In this document: positions 11,369-23,602 of the stretch, in pieces
Position numbering within the stretch: position 1 is the stretch's first letter
Layout of the letters: every line of letters starts with the position of its first letter
Source: Thozetella sp. PMI_491
Taxonomy: Eukaryota; Ascomycota; Sordariomycetes; Chaetosphaeriales; Chaetosphaeriaceae
Direction: 5' to 3'
DNA: 64,000 nt
NCBI GenBank assembly: GCA_021432635.1
Contig: MU270025.1
Coordinates: 269,244 to 333,243, forward strand
Program-made: the position numbers and the translations under genes
The notes under the pieces: model-generated
What the model saw: only the letters and a program-made list of their open reading frames with translations
Databases searched by the model: none
Told to the model about the DNA's origin: nothing

Positions 11369-14157
11369 CTAAGAAGAGACGCCAACACAGTACGCCTCCC
11401 CTACCCAGAAGTTCTGAGTGCAATCTGCCGACACTGCCGGATTCCACTTATGGAAATTTGCATCCGTAATGCCAAACTTCTGCTCCACGCCGGAGCAAGT
11501 ATCGCCAGAAACCACCAGGTACCATTTGTTGCAGTTTGCCGCCGTCCCGGTCATCGTGGGGCCCGGTGGCGTCGCAACGGTAGACGAAGACGTTTTAACT
11601 GTAGAAGATGACTTAACTGTGGACGAAGATGTGTGGACTGTAGATGAAGAGGTTTTCGCCGTTGACGAAGACAAGGTCTTGCCGGTAGATGAGCTGGAAG
11701 ATGTCGTAGTGGCTGCTAGAACGCCGACACAGTATGCCTCTCCCACCCAGAAGTTCTGCGTACAGTCGGTGGAGATGGCGGGATTCCATTGGTGGAACTG
11801 TGCGTCTGTGATGCCGAACTTGGTTTCCACGGCAGAGCATGTGTCGCCCGACTGCGCAAGGTACCACTTGTTGCAGTTGGCTGCAATGCCTGACTGGGTC
11901 GGTCCAGGAGGGCCAGTCAGAGATGAAGTTGAGGTGGTAGAGGAGGACGATTTTGTCGAAGTTGGCGGCGCGGGCGTGCCTTGGACGCAGTACTGGTAGT
12001 CTAGAAAAGGGGTGCATAAGTCTTAGTGACAAGGAACAATGGAATAACCACCAAAATCGAATACCGAGAAGCTGAACTTACTACCAACAAATCCGCTGCA
12101 ATCTGACTTGACCTCGGGATTTAGAGCATAGAATTGAGCCAAGGTGATGTTACTTTGGCTTAAGACTGTTGTGCAGTTCTCGCCGTCCCACGTGGCCACA
12201 TACAATGTGCAGTTGGGCGTCGTACCATTCTACAATGTCGAAACAGTCAGTAACTACCACAAGATAGGGATCGAAAGGCTGCGCAGATTTACCATAATCG
12301 GGGCATCAACGTTACTCCCTTCTTCTCCGGGGTCCAATATCCCATACCCACCACAATAGTAAAATCTTTTATCAAACGCACAGCTAATCTGGCTGGTGTC
12401 CCCAAGACTGGGGTTCCAGAATGCAAGGTTGGCTAATGTAATGTTGACCACGCTTGCAGCCAGCTGGCAATTGTTTTGATAGAATGTCCCGGCGACATTG
12501 AGTTGATAGTCTGCTCCATTAATATAGTTGGCACAGTCGGTGCGGGTTCCATTAGCCAAAGTCATATTAGGTCCTGTATAGAGTGTCGGAATGTAAGTAG
12601 CCGTCGGTATAGATCCAAACGGCGTCCCTGTTGCCGTCATCGTAACATTAGAATATCCAGGTGCTCCAGGATAGTCATTAACTGCGCGAAGTGGTCAACT
12701 TGAAACGATTCGCGTGAAATTCACTCCCATCACTTACTATTGCCCACAGGGAGAACACAATACGATTCAAATGCAAACAAATTTGTGCAGCTTGTTACGT
12801 CAGTATCCACAAGTTCTGTCCGAGAATTTGACTGGCACTTACTTCTCATTTATCTCGGGATTCAAGATAGTGAAGTCGGCCAACGATATCCCGAATCGGA
12901 CAAGTAAGAGATTACAATAATCCCCAGGAACGGCTTCATAGTAGTTTCCGCAATCTTTCGTTGTCCCTGTAGCGATATTCGTTGGCACGGCCACTGGGAC
13001 TGATGCGCTCGTCGGCACAGGCGACAGAGACACCGACGGCGCCACATATTTGTTTCCAGGAGCCCCCACACAGATTTCATAGTTGACAGATTTGTTGAGG
13101 TTGCTGCATGCAAGGTCAATGACCGGATTCCAAGAGAGGATCTGAGCAAGTGTCGAGTTGTAAGTTGATGCAATCCCAAAGCAGGTGTCGTTCTGTTTCA
13201 CTGTGTAAGTCGGACAAGTGTGGTTTAGACATAGTGTTCCGCTTGTTGGAAACCCAGAACAATACGCTGGAAGGCCGTTATCGACAAGCAGCCAGTTAGT
13301 CCCAATGCCTTGCGCCTTGGAAATGGACTCGCATGTGTCGCCGCTTTTGATCGCGTAACTTTTGCCGACACATGAGCTCGGGGTGGGCGTTGGAGCAGAC
13401 CTAGTAAGAGGTTAGTACCAGGGGTTCAATCAGAATACTATTTATCTCGATATTATAAAATACGCACACATTGAAGCCAAGAGTGCTGGTAGTCAACGGA
13501 TAACTCGACGCTTTACAGCTAGATGTTGCGGCCCTGTAAGCGGCCGTCATATTCGCATCGGCGTAGAAATGCGAGCTCGCCTGAAACTGCAGAGACTTCA
13601 GATAGCAATCAGTACAGGCAATGCTACCAGTACCAGTCCCTCCGGTTGAAGGGTCAGCTGCTTCTGCGTTAGCGGACAGAAGAGAGTACGCTTTGGTGAG
13701 TGTTCAACGTGCCCAGATTGCTTTGGTTTGCAGATATGCCAGCTGCAGTGGCTCCAAGAACTTTGCAATACTGCCCACTGGATGCATCGACCAAACAGGT
13801 GAAATTATACGAGTATCGCAGAATTTGGGGAATAACGTTGATAGGTACATCGCCATTACCAGATTGACTATCGAAGGTAAGTCCAGCACAAGCCTTAGCG
13901 ATGCTTGTTTCGTAGCTGTTAAGTGCGGCATTGCAACCGGTCGTACACAGGCCTTGGAGCACAGCTTGTGGGTAGTAAACCCATGGACGAATCTTCTGCA
14001 GCGTGTCGTTGCAGGCGATATTCGCCTCCAGGGCCTGTAGGCAGCCAGAAGAGACACTGGAGGGCAAGGAAGCCGTGCTGTTGAACCAGACGACGGCATC
14101 GCCCCAGTCAGCAAACAGGACAAACAACAAAGCCACCGGCAAGTTAAACAACCTCAT
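11369..14157 (-). CDS. secreted polymodular LysM protein (about seven LysM modules)
   Basis: The start at 14157 opens with a signal peptide ([21 protein letters not shown]). Exons are 14157 to about 13690, about 13675-13468, 13400-12843, 12790-12738, 12681-12293, 12229-12082 and 12000-11369; all joins after the first keep phase. After an N-terminal region ending in a Cys-rich segment ([14 protein letters not shown]), about seven LysM modules follow. They show the usual pattern of SGDTC near the start, F/YGI, WNP or LNP in the middle and YCVG at the end. The last two are nearly identical and joined by a Ser/Thr-rich linker. LysM modules bind chitin oligomers; fungal examples protect or mask hyphal chitin or act beside chitinases. 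The gene is head to head with a killer-toxin-like chitinase, a pairing known from other fungi (TAL6-like). The exon 1/exon 2 join could not be resolved with a convincing splice pair, so the length (about 815 residues) is approximate. Confidence 0.85.
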
Positions 14158-15704
14158 GTTGTATATTCGAGTTGTAGCGATGGATGGGACGTTTGACGTC
14201 GCCGAACATGGGGAGACAGAGCCTGTAAGTGACTGTGTAGTGTAGTCTGTACCCCGTCTCGATAGTCCAGGAAAGCCCAGAAAGGAAACCAGGGCTGCAG
14301 CGCGCTAAAATTGCGGCTGAGGAATTCTACCACCCTCGTCTTATTTGGAGTGGTGTGCCACATGCTTAAGTATCGATAAGCCACCACGCTGTCAGCGTAG
14401 CAAAATTACTACTGCATCATGCGCCTCGGGGCCTCAACCCTCGAAGTCCGGATGCAATCTATTATCGCACAACCACCTTCCAAAAAGAAGGATGGTGCTT
14501 AGGCAGCAGGATTAGCCTTCTCGTAAAATGCTAAACTAGTAAACTCTGATCTTAGAAGCGTACCTTACTTCGGAAGACATTCGACGGGTAGCCATGGAAT
14601 CGAACTAGTCGCCCTTATGGTGTCTTCGAGCGGCGAAGTAGTGGCACCATTGCCTCTTCAGAACAGCTGCAACCCACTCACTCTATATTATTTAGCTTGT
14701 TACAAGACAGAAGCAAGTAAACGGCCATGGACGCCTGTAGTTGGCTCTGTGCTACTTGTACCTAGATCAACTACTCTTCTCATAGCCTACGATAAGAAAT
14801 GTGAAGACAGTGACTTCTCCATCCCTACAATAACAAGCAGGCAAGCAAGGTTTCCCTTGTAAGAGCCCCTGTCTCCGTGATGACGAGGTGTCAGTTGATC
14901 CGAACCATAGGTGCTCACAGCGATACCACACATCCAATATGAGCGGCTGACGGCCCGCAGCACGTCGTACAAATATACCAGCTAGCAAACTACAAAGCAA
15001 CTAGTGTAGAACTTTCATCACATCGATGGCCGCTACCAACAGAGGAGCCTGCGTATTGGCTTACCCCGATGTTTCCGATATCTAGGCGAGCGCCGTACTT
15101 ATGCAAGGGGAGACGGCTCGCAGTCTGGAGGACTGTCGTAGACGCCACACTTTATTGATCGAACCAACCAGAGCTAGCCTGGGTTAATAGTGCCTCAGGG
15201 GTAATTCGCATTCATACCATCTAGGGCTGAACTGAGTAAGCACTCCTCCTCAATATTACAACCCTCGAGGACTTTGTTTGGGGCCCTTGTTCGTCGCGGC
15301 GCACTCCATTAACTAGGAAAAATACCCATTTGGGCTGTTATTTTGCGAGGTGTGACAGAAAATAGGGTATGGTAAGCAGCAATCACCATATGTGGTATCC
15401 TCCTTAATGAATAGACCATACCGAAACGGCATGATTCCGCAAATAGCCACTAGTCCCTGAGATTGCTGCTACCCAAGTAACATCCAAGGGTGTGGCCGGT
15501 AAACCAGCCCTGAGCCATGCAAGCCTCGTATCAAGCGATTAGTGTCCACGCGACCTTTGCATCTGTCTATTGGAACGGTGGGAAGCGGGCTGCAGCCATC
15601 GTCTAGAAAGTAAACTAGTCTAATATCTTGCTTTTGAATGGTCCCTGGCCGGCCGCGACTGGTCTGAAGGGCGACGCTCCCAGCCCCTACTCGTTCTTGC
15701 TACT
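14158..15704. promoter_or_regulatory. bidirectional promoter between the LysM and chitinase genes
   Basis: This 1.55-kb interval separates two divergently read secreted chitin-related genes, so both promoters lie here. Short frames within it show no conserved features. No TATA box could be assigned with confidence to either side. Shared control of the pair is inferred from the head-to-head layout and from what is known of such pairs elsewhere, not from a motif. Confidence 0.6.
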
Positions 15705-18700
15705 ATGGACAATCGTCGTGTGATGCCTCCTTGGCGGTCTCTGGCGCTCTTCTTCGCCAGTGTGCTCCTGCAATTCACTTTTGCCAGTCCTTTGCGTGAG
15801 CCTCGCTCCAACCAAGCCTCAACCTTGGTTGACTCATGCATCAATCTTGGTTCGTTCATTGAGACTTACCTTGACCAATCCGCAAAGATCCGAACGCAAG
15901 AAACCCAAAAGCAATGTCGCGCTGGATCCGGTCCAAAGTCCAAACGCCAAAGCGATGACTTTAGCTGCGACCAGAACAGGCCGTGCAGCAACCGTAAGTT
16001 CATAACCGGCCCTGATCAAGACCAGGGAAACAGAACTGCGGCTAATGCTAAGATAGATGCCTGCTGCGGAAAGAACGGCTTCTGTGGTTATGGCCCAGAT
16101 TACTGTGGTACCACGAAGACCTCACCGAACGACAAGTGCTGGTCCAATTGTGATGCTACTGCTGAATGCGGCCAGTATGCTGCCACTGCAAACGCTACTT
16201 GTCCTCTAGTGAGTAGGAGACTCCTCATGAAATTGGCTAATAAATGCTACAAATGCTAATGCCCTTCCTACAAGAGCGTCTGCTGTTCTCAATATGGCTT
16301 TTGTGGAACTACCGACGAATTCTGTGGAACAGTAAGTCTTCCGATAGTCCCGAGTCCATCTTCCACGGAGAGCTAATTCTCTGGAAGGGGTGTCAAAGCA
16401 ACTGCGGAATACCAACCTCGTCCGGCAAGACCGGCGGGGATGTCCAAAGCAGAATTATTGGCTACTATGAGGGCTGGAATTACAACTCGGGCTGCACCGC
16501 TGTCAGCATACAGAGTATCCCTGTGGGCAGTTTGACCCATCTGAACCTCGCCTTCGGTTACATTACGCCGAGCACGTGGCAGATCACAATGATGCCCGGA
16601 GTTCCGAACGATGTCATCACTCAGATCAGCGCACTGAAGTCCCAAAACCCAGGCATCAAGTTGATGATGTCCCTGGGAGGTTGGTCCTTCAATGACAACG
16701 GGACCGACACCCAGCAAGTTTATCCTCAGATGACAAGCACTCTCGGCAACCGACTTGCGTTTATTGGTAACCTTCTTGCCTTTCTGACCGAGTACGGCTT
16801 TGACGGTGTTGATTTTGACTGGGAATGTAAGTTCCAGAGAAAATCAGTTTCCCAAAAATCACTGGCTGACTGCTTTTTCTCAGACCCTGGTGCTGGAGAC
16901 CGTGGTGGAGGGCCCAATGACGGCGCCAACTTTGAGTCTCTACTATTTGACCTAAGAGTTGTCAATCTTCTGCTTCCTAAGCCGTACATTGTGTCATTCA
17001 CCACTCCAACTAGCTACTGGTACTTACAACACTTTGACCTCGGGCCCAGCGTTGCACTAGCCGATTTCACCAACTTGATGGCTTATGATCTGCATGGCAC
17101 TTGGGATAGCCCAGCCGATCAGATTGGAAGTATCGTTCTGGCCCACACAAACTTAACCGAAATCAAACTGGCCCTCTCTCTATTCTGGAGGAATGGCGTG
17201 GATCCCGCTAAGGTAAACTTGGGCATTGGCTTCTATGGCAGAAGTTTCCAACTTCAAGATCCTGGTTGCTGGCAGCCAGGCTGTGCGTTCAAAGGAGGGG
17301 CTGCTCCAGGGCCGGTGAGTTCCCCTCTCTCTAGGGAGGCTCTTGAGAGGTGGTAATAACCTTGCGCAGTGCACTCAAACTTCTGGTATTCTTTCGTACA
17401 ACGAAATCACCAACATCATCAACCAGAACAACCTCGAGCCCTACTGGGACAAGGAGAATGCAGTTAAATACATGACTTGGGATAATGATCAATGGGTATA
17501 TTTTCCTTTTCTTGGCTCGTCTCTCGACTCAGTAGGTTTCTAAACCATTTTTCTCGTCAACAGGTGAGCTATGACGACCAGGATACTTTCCAGCAAAAGA
17601 TACAGTATGCCAACAGCCAAGGACTCGGCGGTCTGCTTATCTGGGCCGTGGATCTTGACACCCCCACGCTGGATGCCATGCAGGGCCTCGTATATCCAAA
17701 AACGCTCAATGCCTTCGAGAACGGTGATGTCAACGGAGCTTATTGGCAGGATGCATCTCAGGGAATTTGTAAGTTCCTTTCGACCATCTCTCGGCCAACT
17801 GTTTGGTTCGCTCGCTTACGACATCAAAATCTCTAGGTCGACTGACAGACTGTGGTGCAACATGCGTTCCTGGGGAAATTCTAATTACAACCCAACCCTG
17901 TGGTGGGAACTCGTGGTTCGCTACCGGTGTAAGCCAGCTGTGCTGCCCGATAGCAGCCGCCCCAGATCCCAAACAGTGCCGCTGGAGGGGAAATCCCCCT
18001 TACTGCAACGGGCACTGTCAACCGGATGAAGTCCCTATGGAGCAGAACAAGTAAAACCCCTTCTGTCATGGCCACTGGAGAGAGCTCTCGGATACTAATG
18101 TCGTTCACGCAGATGGGGTGATTCGAATAGCTACTGCTCCGACGGTAATTATGTGTATTGTTGCAGTGCGTCTTGTTCATCCTACAGCCATGCCGCTGCG
18201 TTTGAGTTCACTGCTGACTATACTTCCCGCAGCGTCTCCTAAGGCGACGGGATGCCGCACGACCGGGTGTGGAGGAAAATGCAACTCGAATGAGATCTCC
18301 ATGGCGGGGAAGTTCTACGACGACTGCTGGTTTGAACCCAAACAACTGTGCTGCCAGAACCCAAACGGCTTCAGCAATTGCTACTGGCAAGGGAAGGGGG
18401 GAAGCTGCTTTGACAACAATTGCAAATTTGGAACGGAGATTCAGCTTGCCGAGTCGTGGGATGGTGGCGGTTCCGACTGTGGCATTCAACTTAGCAGACA
18501 GCGGCGAGTATACGTGCTGGCGAGTCCATGGGTTCAAGTAGCTAATACCTGGTTACAGAGTTTTCTGTTGCACTCCGCCAAACGGGGGATCACCTTTCCT
18601 ACCCGTCCCGCTCGAATATCTGTTCCCCAACCCACCAACGGGCAATACAGTGGGCACAAATTACAAACTCTCCGTCGATGACACATATGGTGGGAAGTAT

Positions 18701-21700
18701 CCTCAGATTGCCAGCGGCCAGGAACCTGAAGATGCTGCTTTTGGCTTCTTTGTCATGACCTCTCCTCAGGCAATCCAGGTCTCCCTTGACAAGCGCGATG
18801 GCTCGCACTGGGATCTTTTTGACTGCTTTGACTCCGTGACGGAAGGGGAGCATACCATCCGGATGACCTGTATAGACGACTCACCGGATAGCAACTGCCA
18901 TTTGATCGGACTTGGGAAAGGTGTCCCCGGTACCATCCTCGAGATGCCCGATGGCTGTGGGCCAGGACGATACGCGGTCGCCAAGCACATGACGCCTTCC
19001 ATGAACCAGACGCTACCTGGACACATCGCCACGAGAATGCACACTGTAGACCCCCTTGTCTACGATTTGACGTTCGATTATGACTTTACAAGAGTACCTC
19101 GAGACATGGGCCCCACCCAAATCCGGCTCGACTACAGTAATCAGAAGGGCTACTGGGATGCTGTGGTGGACAAAGCTGCTTCCAAGAAGCGCAAGAGATC
19201 CCTAGAGGTAATTCTGACAGCGACACCTACGTGACTCAAGCTAATAGCTAAACAACGAGTAGGATTTCGGCGGTAACCACAGACGGTGGCTTGAGCATGC
19301 CTGGAAAGAAGACCTTCACGAGCACGGCAAAGGCTTGGTCAGCCGAGAGGAGCTGCACGAGCGATGGTTTGGCAGCAGCATCGTGGCGTGGTTCCAAGAG
19401 ATCTTCGGTGTCGCAAAAGTGCCCATACCACTCGCGGACCACTCTATCTCGGAGACCTTGACAGTGCTCTTGCTACAAGAGAAATTCCAGTGCACATATT
19501 CAGGCGTTAATGTGCAGGCCAACCTAGACATCAAGGCTGACGCTTCAGTAACGATTGACACCTCGTTTGGGCTGACAATCATTACAACGCTTGGAGTGCT
19601 TCCGGACCTGAGTTCCTCATATCTGTACTTCCGGAATAGGGGCAAAGTCGCAGCCTCATTCAACATTGATGCATTGGCGCAAGCCTCATACACTACTGGG
19701 GACATCGAGCTCTTCGGGCTGCAGAATTTCGGTGCGACATTCAGCGTCCCTGGCATCATCACTGTGGTAAGTCCTGACCTGTACACTCTGGGTGTTGGTG
19801 TGTTGTTAATTTTGATGCCTAGGGACCAAATTTCCGTATCTTTGGCAATGTCAACATGGACGTGAGCCTGTCTGTAAGTTTCGATTGGCTAGTAACCTCT
19901 TTTTTGTATACTTTAGCTCATGCTGGCACCACAGGGACATTTCCAAGCCGACGTGACACTCGCGGACTGGGACACCCAAGTGACCTTTCCTGACCAGGGA
20001 GCGGACTATGATCCGCAGAATCTGGCGAATATCAATGCTGCCACAGGAAATGAAGGCATCAAGCCCACCATTGACTGGACTGTCAGTGCCAAGGGTCAGA
20101 TCACCGCCCACGTCAAACCCACGGTCAGCTTCGGGATATCCTGGGGACCGGCCTTCCAGCTCCCGAACTGCGAAGTTGACCTTGTAGCCGACGGCTACTT
20201 GACAGCCTATGTTTCGGCCACCGCAGGGGCCGGTACGGGCAGTAAATTATGTTACGGTGTCAACACGGGTACTTCTTTATCGGTCAAGCTGGATGCTCCT
20301 TCGCAGTTCAACTGGATTCTGCCTCAGAACCCCTGGTCTCTGGCGTCGTGGGGACCAGTGGGAATCATCCCCGAAACTTGTCCTATACAGACCAGAGACC
20401 TAGGCATTGATGGACCCGCTATACCGTCGAGAATAAGCCCTCCCGCCAATCTAACACACTCATCCCTCTCCGAGAAGCGTGGCAACATCGTCATTGGGCC
20501 TTTGCTTCGCCTCCCCTTTGGCCTCACCTGTCCCTCGGCGTCTGGACAGGTCAGCGGCGACGTCACCGAATGTCCGCTTTGCACAAGCGATATAACCAAC
20601 AGCAAGCGAGATCTCCTCGTAAGGGACGAAGGCGACTTTTGCGTGGTTTTGGAAAAGTCAGACGAGCCAACCTGTCCCGATGGCGTTAGCAAGAGGTTTG
20701 AGTTTGACAGCGTGGATATCGGCAACCTGTCTAGCCTTACTCTCGAAGCCAGAGGGTCGATGCTTGAAAAGAGGGCGTGGCAAGAAAAGACTTTCCCCTG
20801 GTTCGGTTATCTCCTCAGCACCGACATATATCCCACCTGTGGCACTGCGGCAGGGTTGGCCCCCATTTCTAAATGGTTTGGCTTCAACAGCCCGGCAAAC
20901 ACAGCCTGTTTGCCTACCATCCACCAGTTTACCACTGCTCAAATAACTACATCCCAGGACTATGTCAGTAAGTATGCCACGGAGTAAGCAGAGTCGTAGG
21001 GGCCGCTTGCAGTACTGATCATTCGCTAGCTGAGCACGTCTTTGAGCCACAGAACTTGAAAGATTTTATGGCTTGGCTGGTGCAAGGAGACCCTCGTCCT
21101 TTCGCGGCCAACTATCAATCCCGTGCAACAGTCCAGTGGGTCTCGGAGGTCCTCTTGGGAATTCCCATCACTGCGACGACACCAAACGGTGCTGGACCCA
21201 ATACCGGGCCCTACAATCTTGTGTCAGCCAATCTGAAAAATACAGCTCCGCTCTTCGTCTGGAATCATATGTGCTCTCGCCTAGGAGACGTGGGAAATCA
21301 GCGCGAGCTGGTCCTCGCGGATCGAAGCATGAACCGGAAGAAGGAGGATGTGTTTGCTCTTCACAACCCGAATCCAGATGGGGGGAGTTGGCTCGGTACC
21401 TCTCGGAAAATTAGAGACGTAAGTGAAGGATGATTTTCTTTCCCTCATAAAGACAAAGCTAACCAGCCGGCGATATATGCAGTACGCCGGTGTTTTTACG
21501 TACCTCAACTACAACCCTGGAGCGGCAGGCGAAGCCATTTGGAACAAATACATGAGACCGGCCAATTACATTGATCTCATCCTCCGCGAGTTTGACAATA
21601 CATATGTATGGGGGAGCCGACCCGGTGAGCCACAAGGCCTTCCGGGCGCCAACGGGGCGCCGAATTCGCCTCCGAGGATGCGCTGGCTCTGGAAGACGTA

Positions 21701-21977
21701 CATGGACATGCTCCTTGGCACGATAGATGCCCACGCCGTCACGTGGTGCGCAAACGCCGACACCGTTTGGACAAACAACTATGCGAACGCTGCGAATCCC
21801 GCTCTGTTGGCTTGGCAGAATGCCGCCTTTACGGCCAACACGGGATTTTGCACTGCCAACGGGGGAGCCAGGCTGCCACGGCCGAACACGGGTGGTCTGT
21901 ACGGAGTGTACGGAAACGCGGCTATGACATTTAACTGGGCTGGCGCTGCTATGGCCCTCGGTGCTCCGACTCCTTAA
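15705..21977 (+). CDS. secreted killer-toxin-like chitinase (GH18, subgroup C type)
   Basis: Sixteen exons: 15705-15993, 16057-16208, 16275-16331, 16388-16826, 16884-17314, 17370-17495, 17564-17768, 17837-18050, 18113-18165, 18233-18503, 18559-19207, 19263-19766, 19823-19873, 19935-20967, 21030-21418 and 21483-21977, about 1785 residues. A signal peptide (to about residue 27) is followed by two hevein-type chitin-binding modules (ACCGKNGFCGYGPDYCG and VCCSQYGFCGTTDEFCG). The GH18 barrel has the catalytic signature DGVDFDWE with the acid Glu at about 312, then MAYDLHGTW. The long C-terminal half starts with Cys-rich repeats (TDCGATC, GCRTTGCGGKC, VFCCTPP) and resembles the killer-toxin-like region of subgroup C fungal chitinases. 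It should cut chitin outside the cell; a role in permeabilising other fungi is inferred from the family. The exon 10/11 join needs a GC-AG intron; every other join uses GT-AG. Confidence 0.88.
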
Positions 21978-22282
21978 CAGCCGCGTATGCTGGATGGGTT
22001 ATGGAAAGGCTCAACTGTAGTAGTGTAGCAAAGATACGACGACTATTGTTGTCGGCCTATATAGATCTCAGCAGCTTACAAGTCGTAGCTCTAGGATAAC
22101 ACAAGAATAGTCACGCTCCAAGCTGATGATGTAAGGAGCCACCTAGCATGCGTAGGTCTCTGCCAGGATAAGCTGTAGAAGAGAATTGGGCCTTCCTTGC
22201 TACTTCTCGCTCGGGTAGCAATCCCAGGTGCCTGCTCACGCAGTCAATCTCATATACGTGACCATTTGACCATTTGTACCGC
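21978..22282. other. convergent 3' flanks of the chitinase and the unknown gene
   Basis: About 300 bp between two genes read towards each other. It should hold both terminators; nothing else is visible. Confidence 0.5.
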
Positions 22283-22960
22283 TCAGTCGTCGAACTGCGA
22301 CTGGCAGGCATCCCACCCAAGCCCTCTACGCTCATCCTTGACCATCCACCGGAAGTCCTGCAGGTCTTCGGATTCTCGAATCCATGCCTCCCGCGCCCCG
22401 CCGGCCTCCCCTTCCGCCGTCCGATCAAATGCCACCACTATGCCGCGCGGATCGCCGCCCCCGCCAGCCCATTCTGCGACCGGTCGTGATATCACGAGCA
22501 AGAGGCGTGCGTACTGCGGGGAGCCACCTCCCAAGTCCCACCGCTGGATGTACCAGTCCTTGTCACCGCCGGTGTTTCGTGCCGCAATCTCTGCTTGCTG
22601 ATGCTCGATGCACGCGCGCGCCAGTTCCTGCGCGGACGAGGCCGCGAGCGGCAGGCCATAGACGTCGAGGCGATCGCGGAAATCGCTGTTCTCGAGGCGT
22701 ACCTCCGGCCCCAGCACGGTGGTCTCCAGAGTGCGCGCCGCGGTTTCCAGTGCGGCAGGCTCGGCGGCGTCCTGCGCCGTATAGTACACCTGTAGGCTTG
22801 GGCGGGGTCTTATGCCATACGTGTCCATGAGCTGGCGCGTGTGGATGCTGACAAGCGGAACAGAGGGGTCGTGAAAGGAGGCCCGGGAGGTGATGGTAGG
22901 ATCCAGCATCATCCGTACCGGGGCGCGGCCACCCGTAGAAGCTCGTGGCGGTTGGTTCAT
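22283..22960 (-). CDS. uncharacterised protein, 225 residues
   Basis: A single-exon frame starts at 22960 with Met and ends at 22283. I do not recognise the family. There is no signal peptide and no membrane segment. The sequence is rich in Ala, Arg, Glu and Gly and looks like a folded alpha/beta protein rather than low complexity. It has a central segment DKDWYIQRWDLGGGSP, a hydrophobic strand ARLLLVISR and an acidic, Trp-containing C-terminus (DFRWMVKDERRGLGWD). An antisense frame also stays open across part of it, as can happen in GC-rich DNA, so the strand is judged from protein-like composition. It faces the chitinase gene tail to tail. It could be a lineage-specific gene, or less likely a chance frame. 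Confidence 0.5.
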   Translation of the reverse strand: MNQPPRASTGGRAPVRMMLDPTITSRASFHDPSVPLVSIHTRQLMDTYGIRPRPSLQVYYTAQDAAEPAALETAARTLETTVLGPEVRLENSDFRDRLDVYGLPLAASSAQELARACIEHQQAEIAARNTGGDKDWYIQRWDLGGGSPQYARLLLVISRPVAEWAGGGGDPRGIVVAFDRTAEGEAGGAREAWIRESEDLQDFRWMVKDERRGLGWDACQSQFDD

Positions 22961-23602
22961 GGCGAGTCTGGTGGGTGTACGAGCTGTGGTGAGAGAGAAG
23001 GAGCTTGTGATGTGACGATTTTCGGGTTGTGCTTATTCACCTCGGGCAAAATTACTTCAAATGGAGCTCCAATGCTGAGTAGCAAATGGTGGCGGTTTTC
23101 AGGATAGCCGCACTGCGACGCTGCCCCTCCTTCAGCCCGCTCGAGTAACCGATGCCAGCTACACGTTCCACGGTCAACGTTCCACGGTCAAGAATCGTCG
23201 TGCACGGCATGTATTACCCAACGTCCTCTTAGCATTTCACGGAATGTCTGCTTGGGGATCGATTAGACTTCCTCCCCCGGCCAACAAGAAGGCCGTTTGG
23301 CTTAGTGTCTTAGGACTTGCTTGTGGTAGAAGTAAGGTACCTTGTCTTTCGAGGGCGAGATTTTCATTGGAGAAGTTATATCATTATTTTTTAAATATCA
23401 AGATAGGTACCTAACTGGTGCCTATAAGCCATGGTGGTATTTGAAAAGCACAACCCCGAACACCAGAACAGATGCTTCACTTGCACGCGTGTGATAACTC
23501 TCCTCGTTGATGTTGGGAGCAACGTCTGCCGCAAGGTAAGTACCACGCAGTCTGTAACCTCCGCAGAGACGATGACAGCACACATCCGTTAGAGAATGAT
23601 CC
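22961..23602. other. intergenic region with a short perfect tandem repeat
   Basis: About 640 bp between the start of the unknown gene and the stop of the lipid phosphatase gene, both on the minus strand. A 14-bp unit, acgttccacggtca, is repeated exactly at 23163-23176 and 23177-23190, a possible protein-binding site upstream of the 22960 start. No gene is supported here. Confidence 0.6.

Noticed and set aside
11418-11999. 193-codon plus-strand frame with acidic repeats
   Set aside because: Antisense shadow of the LysM modules and their Ser/Thr linker.
14570-14640. tRNA-like B box (AGTTCGATTCC) on the minus strand
   Set aside because: No matching acceptor stem or A box could be found at the right distance.
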